Of a DNA stretch of 8,439 nucleotides, positions 1 through 5,533 are shown piece by piece. The notes below the pieces were generated by a model. The model saw only the letters and a program-made list of their open reading frames with translations, made no database searches and had not been told where the DNA came from. Made by a program: the position numbers and the translations under genes. Origin of the DNA: Candidatus Gastranaerophilales bacterium (GTDB lineage: Bacteria; Cyanobacteriota; Vampirovibrionia; Gastranaerophilales; Gastranaerophilaceae); the NCBI GenBank assembly GCA_900767135.1, contig CAAFYU010000093.1:1-8439 (forward strand), written 5' to 3'. How positions within the stretch are numbered: the first letter of the stretch is position 1; every line of letters starts with the position of its first letter.

Positions 1-34
1 ACTCGATAAAATACACACACAAAAAATTCGCATT

Positions 35-61
35 AAAAAAGAGACTCTTAAAAGTCTCTTT
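35..61 (-). terminator. Rho-independent terminator of tRNA-Asp
   Basis: A nine-pair stem (38-46 pairing with 53-61, core GAGACT/AGTCTC) closes a six-base loop and, read on the minus strand, runs into a stretch of T (35-40). It begins four bases after the CCA end of the tRNA, the usual place for a tRNA transcription terminator. It indicates that the tRNA is transcribed alone. Confidence 0.85.
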
Positions 62-64
62 AAA

Positions 65-142
65 TGGCGGGAACGACGAGGCTCGAACTCGCGACCTCAT
101 GCGTGACAGGCATGCGCTCTAACCAAACTGAGCTACGCTCCC
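65..142 (-). tRNA. tRNA-Asp (anticodon GTC)
   Basis: The minus strand folds into a complete cloverleaf. The acceptor stem GGGAGCG/CGTTCCC has one G-T pair. The D arm is closed by GCTC/GAGC, the anticodon stem is CATGC/GCATG with loop CTGTCAC, and the T arm GCGAG/CTCGT carries a TTCGAGC loop. The anticodon at loop positions 3-5 is GTC, which reads aspartate codons GAC and GAT. The discriminator base is G and the terminal CCA is encoded in the DNA (65-67 on the plus strand). The gene is 78 bases long and has its own promoter and terminator. Confidence 0.97.
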
Positions 143-174
143 ATATTTTATTGTCAAGTCCTTCGACAAGATTT

Positions 175-203
175 ATTATAATATGCTGATTTTTTTTTTG
201 CAA
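175..203 (-). promoter_or_regulatory. Sigma-70-type promoter of tRNA-Asp
   Basis: On the minus strand a -35 box TTGCAA (198-203) and a consensus -10 box TATAAT (175-180) are separated by exactly 17 bases. Transcription would start near 168, about 26 bases before the tRNA. The spacer contains most of a ten-base homopolymer (T at 190-199 on the plus strand). The short leader 143-168 contains a small inverted repeat, TTGTC/GACAA, at 151-155 and 165-169. Confidence 0.75.
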
Positions 204-289
204 TACTTTTATTGAAATTTTTTTATAAATATATGTAAATATTTGTAATTTTCTGGCAATTTTTAATCTTCACAGCTATTTAAACAGGC

Positions 290-1045
290 GTGAACACTAT
301 TAATAAACAAATTCAACAACCTTCATTCTCATCAAGATGCCCTGAAATTCGTGATGCTCAGTGGGTGTGTCAAAAAGTAAAATCATTCCCTCACATATCC
401 TCGACAAAAGTTACAATCCCAGTAACCGATTTGGCATACAAACACCCTGATTTATATAACAAATTTACGAGATTTCCTTATCCCGATTTATTCAAAAAAC
501 CTGAGGAGCATAAAATTGTACGAATTTTTGAATGGCAAAAAAAATTAGTAAAAAAAATGAGTAGTGCCCGTGATGATTGGGGCGTTCTAAGAAAGGGCGA
601 CTTTAAAACAGTCGGTGCAATTCTGGGACAATTCAAATACAATAGGCTCGGCAATTGTGGAGAAGATGCTTTTTTATCTGCTGCAATTTTAAGACTGAAC
701 GGGATTGAAAATGCATATACTGCCAGCATAAAAATAGATAAATACTCGCAAGATCATGCAGTTTGTGCATTCAACAGAAGTGGAAAACCATACTCCGGTA
801 AAATAGAACGAGATACAATTATCATTGATCCGTGGATAGGTGTAGCTGATTTTGCAACAAACGTTTTTCAAAAATACAAAGACTCTTTCTCAAAATATTT
901 TGTAGGGCTTAACCAAGACTCAAAAATCTCATTTGACAAAATTCGAAGAATTAATATCTCAGGCGAAGAAGAATTTTTATTAACACTTAAACGACCGGAA
1001 TTACTTTACCCAGAAAGCAATCGCTGTTTTATGCAAAAGAAATAG
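290..1045 (+). CDS. Putative papain/transglutaminase-like cysteine enzyme (Cys-His-Asp), function unknown
   Basis: The 251-residue product is not one I can name. Visible in it is the order expected of a papain- or transglutaminase-fold active site: Cys123 in LGNCGEDA, His156 in SQDHAVCAF, and Asp180 in IIIDPWIG. Families with this layout include bacterial proteases, transglutaminases and glutamine deamidases, so the reaction cannot be chosen from sequence alone. No signal peptide or membrane helix is seen, and the N-terminal ~110 residues are hydrophilic and unassigned. The start is GTG; an in-frame TAA ends seven bases upstream and no better start lies nearby. The only purine-rich stretch (AGG at 286-288) is too close to be a normal ribosome site. 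No convincing promoter was found in 204-289. The gene converges on the small gene at 1062-1367 with only 16 bases between stop codons and no separate terminator. The triad reading is inference; the open reading frame itself looks real. Confidence 0.75.
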   Translation: MNTINKQIQQPSFSSRCPEIRDAQWVCQKVKSFPHISSTKVTIPVTDLAYKHPDLYNKFTRFPYPDLFKKPEEHKIVRIFEWQKKLVKKMSSARDDWGVLRKGDFKTVGAILGQFKYNRLGNCGEDAFLSAAILRLNGIENAYTASIKIDKYSQDHAVCAFNRSGKPYSGKIERDTIIIDPWIGVADFATNVFQKYKDSFSKYFVGLNQDSKISFDKIRRINISGEEEFLLTLKRPELLYPESNRCFMQKK

Positions 1046-1061
1046 TTAAAAGAAAAATTCA

Positions 1062-1367
1062 TTAGTAAAGAGGTTTTGTAGAACGTATCCAAGTAAAACC
1101 GTTTGAACATACTTTTCTATTGGGCTTACAAACTATACCTTCTTTTACGTAAAGAGGGTGTTTTGAGTTCGTCACAACAACATGTCTGCCAATTAGGCAT
1201 TTTCTCATGTCTTCTCGACAGACAATTCCAGGAGCATTTTCTACTGTTTTATAGTTGCTACGAGAACTATTTACAACTTCCGTTCCCGAAATATATTCCA
1301 TACTGTAAGCGATACAACTAATATTTACAAGAACCCCTATACAAAAGTAAATAACAAGTTTTTTCAT
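1062..1367 (-). CDS. Small exported protein with two CX6C repeats, function unknown
   Basis: The 101-residue product starts with a typical signal peptide: MKK, then a hydrophobic stretch from residue 4 to about 20, with likely cleavage near residues 20-23. The mature part is an internal duplication. Residues 47-73 and 77-101 both begin GIVC, carry a second cysteine seven residues on (C50/C57 and C80/C87), and end in PLY (HPLY and KPLY). The two copies differ strongly at the DNA level, so the duplication is not recent. The four cysteines suggest two disulfides outside the cytoplasm. ATG at 1367 has no ribosome-binding sequence and lies only a few bases from the predicted transcription start, so the message may be nearly leaderless. 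It converges on the gene ending at 1045. I do not recognise the family. Confidence 0.72.
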   Translation of the reverse strand: MKKLVIYFCIGVLVNISCIAYSMEYISGTEVVNSSRSNYKTVENAPGIVCREDMRKCLIGRHVVVTNSKHPLYVKEGIVCKPNRKVCSNGFTWIRSTKPLY

Positions 1368-1378
1368 ACAATGATTCT

Positions 1379-1407
1379 AGCATATTGCACTAAAAAACGC
1401 AAGTCAA
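1379..1407 (-). promoter_or_regulatory. Promoter for the small exported protein, overlapping a terminator
   Basis: On the minus strand TTGACT (1402-1407) and TATGCT (1379-1384) are separated by 17 bases. The -35 box and part of the spacer lie inside the terminator hairpin at 1392-1434. Transcription would start near 1372, giving a 5' leader of about five bases before ATG at 1367. A second -10-like TAGAAT (1374-1379) would place the start at the ATG itself, but its spacing from the -35 box is too long. Confidence 0.5.
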
Positions 1408-1434
1408 ACTTTAAAGGTAAGACTTGCGTTTTTT
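1392..1434 (-). terminator. Rho-independent terminator of the GH57 gene (symmetrical)
   Basis: A perfect 14-pair inverted repeat (1392-1405 and 1421-1434, core CGCAAGTC/GACTTGCG) with a 15-base loop ends in six A/T pairs on each side, so it has a T-run on both strands. It begins 15 bases after the GH57 stop codon on the minus strand. No plus-strand transcript is expected to need it unless the gene at 290-1045 reads through. Confidence 0.88.
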
Positions 1435-1449
1435 ACAATTTTAAGAAGT

Positions 1450-3168
1450 CTACTTATATAGCGGAGCTAATTTTGCAGACTGTTGCGGAATAACGCCTTC
1501 CTCAATTGATTGGTAAACTCTGTAATCAATTGTTGGGAAGCAGTTGTCAATATCTTCGATTTCTTTCAATTTAGCTTCGTCAATATTACCACTTTCAATC
1601 ATATCGCAAATTGTTTCAAATCTGTCAACATGTTCTCTAAATCTGTCTGTTGCGTAATCCTTAGCTTGCCATGTTGTAATCAAGAACGGCCAGTCTGAAC
1701 TTTGCAACAACAAGTTTTCACGTGCCATTTGTTTCAACGCTCTCAATAACAACTTATTATCTGGAATTTCTGAATACTTATCAGCAATTGCACAAATTCT
1801 TTTTTCGCAAGCATGGATAATAGGCCACATCCATTCTGTCAAATGATTGTTCCATACATAGAAGTGTCCACCTTGTCCCCAAGAGCTTTCAGGGATTTGG
1901 ATAGCTTCTTTTGGTGGGTGAGAATGAACGTATTCGCCAGCAGTCATTCTTTCAACTTCCGGCAAGTATGCGTTGAATTTTTTGATAACTTGTTTAATAA
2001 ATTCAACACCTTCAAACCACCAGTGTCCGAATAATTCAGTATCGAATGAAACCATTACCAAACCTTCTTTACCTGTTGCCTTTTTGTAGTCATTAAGCAT
2101 GTGATAAATCAAAGTTGTGTAGTGATCTGAGTTTTCGTTGATTTTATTTAATGCCAAAACAGGATCGTAAAGCATTTTGTCGCCTAAGTCAGTCTTAGGA
2201 GATGTAATTCGCCAGTAGTGCATACCAGATTTTGCATCTTTTCTGTGGAATTCTCTGTAAACACCGTCACCAGGGTATCCATCAGCTGCTGACCAAACCT
2301 GATAACCAGCTCTTTCGTTACGTCCCATAACTGCAACTTGTGCATCTGGAAGCCAGTAAGCAGAATATGTATCATAACCTGTTGCCGGTCTATCCGGTAG
2401 CGGAATATATTCAATATTTCCGTAAACACCGATTACACGTCTGTTTCCGATAGAATTTCCACCTTCGATTACGTGAGATTCTGTAAAGAAATATTCAATA
2501 TCGTTATTTTGAAGAGTTACTTCAATTGCCGGACGCCAATGTTTTTTGCCATCTTTGCCAACATATTCATAACCTTGTCTGTATGCACATTCAGGCAACC
2601 AGCAACCGCATGCTTTTTTACCAAATAATCTCTTTGTTGTATCAGAACCGACTTTGAATTGAGCATTCAAGTTGCTATCTGTTGCCAACAATGGAGAAAA
2701 TCCGTGGGTTGCACCTGATGTTGTAATTTCTATACAACCTAAATCTTGGAACTTTTTGAACTGAGCAATCAAATCTTTATTATACTTGTTAATAAATGAA
2801 TCTTTGATATTTGTAAACCAGTCAAAATAATATTTAGCCAGGTATTTTAAGTGTTGAGAATGAGGCACTTCCGGATCCGGATATCTGTCCAAATCTTTAG
2901 AAACCTGCGCAATTCTGGAATCAACATACTTGATAAACCCTTCTTTCAAGTGTTCATCATTCAATTGTTCCGCAAGAATAGGTGTAATACCTACTGTCAA
3001 CTTAGCCTTAATTCCTTCGTCGTACAATTCTGAAATTGCATTCAACAAAGGAATGTAAGTTTCAGCCATACATTCATAAAGGTTTTCTTCCCCAAAAGGC
3101 CACATACCGGCTTTTCTGTAATAAGGAAGATGGCTATGTAACATAAATACGAATTGTCCTACTGACAT
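1450..3168 (-). CDS. 1,4-alpha-glucan branching enzyme, glycoside hydrolase family 57
   Basis: This cytoplasmic enzyme would cut alpha-1,4 glucan chains and rejoin them as alpha-1,6 branches in glycogen synthesis. In the 572-residue numbering the GH57 motifs appear in order. They are HSHLPY at His11, GATHGFSP at 152-159, WLPECAY with the nucleophile Glu193, and SFDTELFGHWW with the acid/base Asp376. GYPGDGVYREF (297-307) and the C-terminal DUF1957 region are also present, the latter containing SSDWPFLITT, RFREHVDRF and CFPTIDYR. These features fit the branching-enzyme subgroup rather than GH57 amylases, and the length is slightly above the usual 520-560. I start at ATG 3168 because GGAGG lies five bases before it (3174-3178). 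An in-frame ATG at 3180 would add four residues and has no ribosome site. A TATAAT at 3199-3204 is a possible -10 box without a clear -35. No other glycogen gene is in the window. Confidence 0.94.
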   Translation of the reverse strand: MSVGQFVFMLHSHLPYYRKAGMWPFGEENLYECMAETYIPLLNAISELYDEGIKAKLTVGITPILAEQLNDEHLKEGFIKYVDSRIAQVSKDLDRYPDPEVPHSQHLKYLAKYYFDWFTNIKDSFINKYNKDLIAQFKKFQDLGCIEITTSGATHGFSPLLATDSNLNAQFKVGSDTTKRLFGKKACGCWLPECAYRQGYEYVGKDGKKHWRPAIEVTLQNNDIEYFFTESHVIEGGNSIGNRRVIGVYGNIEYIPLPDRPATGYDTYSAYWLPDAQVAVMGRNERAGYQVWSAADGYPGDGVYREFHRKDAKSGMHYWRITSPKTDLGDKMLYDPVLALNKINENSDHYTTLIYHMLNDYKKATGKEGLVMVSFDTELFGHWWFEGVEFIKQVIKKFNAYLPEVERMTAGEYVHSHPPKEAIQIPESSWGQGGHFYVWNNHLTEWMWPIIHACEKRICAIADKYSEIPDNKLLLRALKQMARENLLLQSSDWPFLITTWQAKDYATDRFREHVDRFETICDMIESGNIDEAKLKEIEDIDNCFPTIDYRVYQSIEEGVIPQQSAKLAPLYK

Positions 3169-3432
3169 CTGTGCCTCCATATCTTATTTAAACGAATTAT
3201 TATATACTATAATTCTTACTTATATATAATTTATACCACAAATGTCTAAAAAAAATAATCCTTTAGAACTAATTCTTGTGTATATTTGTTACATTTTTTA
3301 ACAGATTTCCTCTAAAAGTACGACAACAGTAGCATTTTTATAACAAGATATTTTTTTATCGTAATTAAAAGATTGACAAACATTGCTAAATATTAAATAA
3401 TAAGAACATAATTGAGAAGAAAGAGGTATAAA
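3169..3432. other. AT-rich divergent intergenic region
   Basis: About 264 very AT-rich bases lie between the divergent GH57 and prepilin genes. The right side holds the prepilin promoter and ribosome site. On the left, TATAAT (3199-3204, minus strand) may belong to GH57. I see no RNA gene, clear hairpin or credible small ORF in the remainder. Confidence 0.6.
3373..3401 (+). promoter_or_regulatory. Sigma-70-type promoter of the prepilin-like gene
   Basis: A perfect -35 box TTGACA (3373-3378) is followed after 17 bases by AATAAT (3396-3401), five of six matches to the -10 consensus. Transcription would begin near 3408, leaving room for the ribosome site at 3422-3426. This favours TTG 3433 over TTG 3412 as the start codon, since 3412 would lie only about four bases inside the message. 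Confidence 0.7.
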
Positions 3433-4224
3433 TTGTTTAATAATAATGAAAGGCTTGCCCCCCCCCCGACACCACGCAAACAGCAATTTTTAACTGCTTG
3501 GCTTCCTAGCCGCATAGTTGCTAAAAAACCAGCCTTTACCCTCGCGGAAGTTCTTATCACCCTCGGCATAATCGGTGTTGTTGCGGCACTTACTTTGCCT
3601 ACGGTCATCACAAATTACCAAAAACAAGAAACTATTGTTCAATTAAAAAAAGCCTATACAACGTTATCTAATGTATCAAAACTTTCTCAGGTTGAAAACG
3701 GAGAAATGCAAACTTGGGATAACGATTTATTTCACAAAGATATTAAAAAATATGTTCAGATATACTATTTACCATATTTTCAAGGCGAAAAAAATTTAAC
3801 ATGGATAGATAAGGATTATAAAATAACGAATTTAGCTAATGGAACTGTTTTGTCCGCATGGAGCGACTCTTATATTGCAAGTGTAAAATCACTCGACGGC
3901 CAATTATTTTTGTTTAATAAAACCCAAGAAGGACAAGAATATTTGTGGATTTTTGCAGATATAAATGGGGTAAAAGGACCAAACAGAATTGGGCGAGATG
4001 TCTTTGTCTTTGACGGAAGAAATTATGCTACGGGAGATGCTGATAAACATTTTATTAAATTTTGGAATCAATCTCCTTATTTTGATAGAAATATGTTAAT
4101 CAATGGAGATGGTTATGGATATGGCTGCAATAAAAACGATAAATCTGACATTTATTTGGGGTATAGTTGCGGAGCTTTAATTCTAATTGATGGTTGGAAA
4201 ATCAGCGACGATTATCCTTGGTAA
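3433..4224 (+). CDS. Type IV prepilin-like / type II secretion pseudopilin-like protein
   Basis: The product belongs to the class of proteins processed by prepilin peptidase and built into pilus-like or secretion fibres. In the 263-residue numbering the class III signal is KKPA-FTLAEVLITLGIIGVVAAL. Cleavage is expected between Ala34 and Phe35, with Glu at +5 and the hydrophobic helix spanning about 35-56. Alanine at -1 instead of glycine is less common but tolerated. The globular part contains DINGVKGPNRIGRD (176-189) and two cysteines, Cys232 and Cys246, near the C terminus. The same elements recur in the gene at 7786-8439. The 34-residue leader is unusually long and includes a proline stretch encoded by ten consecutive C. 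I use TTG 3433 because AGAGG (3422-3426) sits six bases upstream and the promoter lies just before it. TTG 3412, seven codons earlier, is the alternative. No downstream terminator was seen before the rpsT promoter. Confidence 0.85.
   Translation: MFNNNERLAPPPTPRKQQFLTAWLPSRIVAKKPAFTLAEVLITLGIIGVVAALTLPTVITNYQKQETIVQLKKAYTTLSNVSKLSQVENGEMQTWDNDLFHKDIKKYVQIYYLPYFQGEKNLTWIDKDYKITNLANGTVLSAWSDSYIASVKSLDGQLFLFNKTQEGQEYLWIFADINGVKGPNRIGRDVFVFDGRNYATGDADKHFIKFWNQSPYFDRNMLINGDGYGYGCNKNDKSDIYLGYSCGALILIDGWKISDDYPW
3458..3467 (+). repeat. C10 homopolymer within the prepilin leader
   Basis: Ten consecutive cytosines lie early in the reading frame, in an otherwise AT-rich neighbourhood. An ATG at 3446-3448 just upstream is out of frame with the prepilin at the present length. 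With one extra C it would be in frame. The tract could be a slippage site or a place of sequencing error. Confidence 0.8.
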
Positions 4225-4261
4225 AACAATTGAACATTGCTTAATTATCTTTACAAACTGC

Positions 4262-4288
4262 TTGCATTTTTGTTATTTTTCGTATAAA
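4262..4288 (+). promoter_or_regulatory. Probable promoter of rpsT
   Basis: TTGCAT (4262-4267) and TATAAA (4283-4288) resemble -35 and -10 boxes, but the 15-base spacer is short. Using TAAATT at 4285-4290 gives 17 bases at the cost of a weaker -10 box. The position, about 75 bases before the S20 start, suits a separately transcribed gene with a structured leader. Confidence 0.45.
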
Positions 4289-4301
4289 TTATGGGTACTC
4301 A

Positions 4302-4336
4302 CAATCCTCAAGATTGTTCGGTGTCATTAGCCGAAC
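4302..4336 (+). promoter_or_regulatory. Hairpins in the rpsT leader
   Basis: The untranslated leader of S20 contains GTTCGG (4316-4321) and CCGAAC (4331-4336). They form a six-pair stem, seven with a T-G pair, over a seven-base loop. Just upstream CAATC/GATTG (4302-4306, 4312-4316) can form a smaller stem that shares base 4316. The hairpins end about 12 bases before the ribosome site (AAAGG, 4349-4353). S20 genes in other bacteria are autoregulated at translation, so this may be the binding site, but that is inference. Confidence 0.35.
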
Positions 4337-4361
4337 GCAAGAGTAAAGAAAGGCAAATAAA

Positions 4362-4631
4362 ATGGCAAATATTAAATCTGCTAAAAAAAGAGTATTAGTA
4401 GCTGAAAGAAACAGACTTAGAAACCAAGCATTCAGAACATCTATCAAAACTGCTGTAAAAAAAGTTCTTGAACTTGCAAAAGCAGAAGACAAAGATGCTT
4501 TGAACACAGCATTGTCAAAAGCATACCAACTATGCGACAAAGCAGTTTCTAAGGGTATTTTGCACAAAAATACTGCTGCTAGAAAAAAATCTAGATTAAC
4601 TATTGCTGTAAATAAATTACAAGCAAAATAG
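4362..4631 (+). CDS. rpsT: 30S ribosomal protein S20
   Basis: S20 binds 16S rRNA early in assembly of the small ribosomal subunit. The 89-residue product has the usual length and the family signature: N-terminal MANIKSAKKR, a very basic helical body (RNRLRNQAFRTSIKTAVKK), and the C-terminal GILHKNTAARKKSRL segment. ATG 4362 is preceded by AAAGG eight bases upstream. The gene stands alone between its own leader and a strong terminator, as is common for rpsT. Confidence 0.97.
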   Translation: MANIKSAKKRVLVAERNRLRNQAFRTSIKTAVKKVLELAKAEDKDALNTALSKAYQLCDKAVSKGILHKNTAARKKSRLTIAVNKLQAK

Positions 4632-4650
4632 TTGTTTGCTAAAAATCAAT

Positions 4651-4690
4651 AAAAATAAGGTATCCCAAACAAAGGATACCTTATTTTTTT
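4651..4690 (+). terminator. Bidirectional rho-independent terminator between rpsT and panB
   Basis: AAGGTATCC (4657-4665) pairs with GGATACCTT (4674-4682), and flanking A/T bases extend the stem to about 15 pairs over an eight-base loop. Seven T follow on the plus strand (4684-4690). On the minus strand the hairpin is followed by TTATTTTT, so it can also end the panB operon, whose stop codon lies about 45 bases away. Confidence 0.9.
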
Positions 4691-4732
4691 GCAAGTTGTA
4701 CCGGCTATGAATTGTATATAATATAAAAAAGC

Positions 4733-5533
4733 CTAAAAAACTTCTTCATCAGACGGAAAACTTCCAGATTTAACATCTTCATTAAATTTTTTTGCACAAG
4801 ACAAAATCAATTCCTTCATATCGCCATATTTACGGGCAAATTTCGGCTTGAAATCAGAAAATTTTCCAAACACATCATCAGACACAAGCACCTGAGAATC
4901 ACAATATTTTCCTGCTCCACAAGAAATTGTCGGAACTTTCAAATTCTCCGTAATATATTTTGCAGCATCTTGCGGAACCATTTCTAAAACAATTGAAAAA
5001 ACACCGACTTTTTCAAGCTCTTTTGCCTGTTTCAAAATTTCTTCCGCTGCCTCTTGCGTTTTTCCCTGAATTTTATATCCGCCCAATGTGTTCAAAAATT
5101 GTGGCGTAAAGCCCAAATGCCCCATAACAGGAATACCTGTTTCAACAAGTCTTTTTATCACATTCAAAATATAATCGCTATAACCTTCAATCTTAACCCC
5201 ATTTGCACCACATCTAATCATTTCACCACAATTTTTGACAGCAGATGCAACATCTGTGTGATAACTCAAAAACGGCATGTCAGTTATTACCATAGCATGC
5301 GAAACTCCACGAGCAACGGCCTTCGTAAAAATAGACATTTCATCGACTCCGATACTGTGAGTCGTTTCATAGCCCAAGGCAACCATTGCCAAGCTATCAC
5401 CAATCAAAACGATATCAATTCCAGCCTCGTCAATATATTTTGCCGTAGAGTAATCATAAGCAGTAAGGACAGAAAATTTCTGCCCTTCATCTTTATATTT
5501 TTGAATTGTATTTACAGTAATCTTTTTTACCAT
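4733..5533 (-). CDS. panB: 3-methyl-2-oxobutanoate hydroxymethyltransferase (ketopantoate synthesis)
   Basis: PanB transfers a hydroxymethyl group from 5,10-methylenetetrahydrofolate to 2-oxoisovalerate, giving ketopantoate, the first committed step to pantothenate and coenzyme A. The 266-residue product matches the family length. In this numbering the metal ligands are Asp46 (GDSLAM), Asp85 (TDMPF) and Glu116 (VKIEGY). The catalytic base is Glu184 (LEMVP), and CGAGKYCDSQVLV (205-217) corresponds to the conserved GIGAG...DGQ segment. The ATG at 5533 overlaps the upstream yvcK stop in TAATG, which suggests translational coupling. A TTG four codons upstream is less likely. It is the last gene of the operon and no panC or panD is nearby. 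Confidence 0.96.
   Translation of the reverse strand: MVKKITVNTIQKYKDEGQKFSVLTAYDYSTAKYIDEAGIDIVLIGDSLAMVALGYETTHSIGVDEMSIFTKAVARGVSHAMVITDMPFLSYHTDVASAVKNCGEMIRCGANGVKIEGYSDYILNVIKRLVETGIPVMGHLGFTPQFLNTLGGYKIQGKTQEAAEEILKQAKELEKVGVFSIVLEMVPQDAAKYITENLKVPTISCGAGKYCDSQVLVSDDVFGKFSDFKPKFARKYGDMKELILSCAKKFNEDVKSGSFPSDEEVF

Noticed and set aside
1..34. Possible gene or repeat at the left edge
   Set aside because: Only 34 AT-rich bases lie beyond the tRNA terminator; nothing can be supported.
143..165. Second promoter starting with TTGACA just upstream of the tRNA
   Set aside because: Its -10 box would have to lie inside the tRNA gene; the TTGCAA-17-TATAAT promoter explains transcription better.
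3412..3432. TTG 3412 as the prepilin start
   Set aside because: It has no ribosome site and lies about four bases from the predicted transcription start; TTG 3433 has AGAGG at good spacing. Kept as an alternative only.
3393..3611. Open frame on the minus strand opposite the prepilin leader
   Set aside because: It is the complement of the prepilin leader and helix, where the skewed composition keeps the opposite frame open. It has no ribosome site and no recognisable domain.
4289..4567. 92-codon frame on the minus strand over rpsT
   Set aside because: It is antisense to the well-conserved S20 coding region and its leader, with no promoter or independent support.
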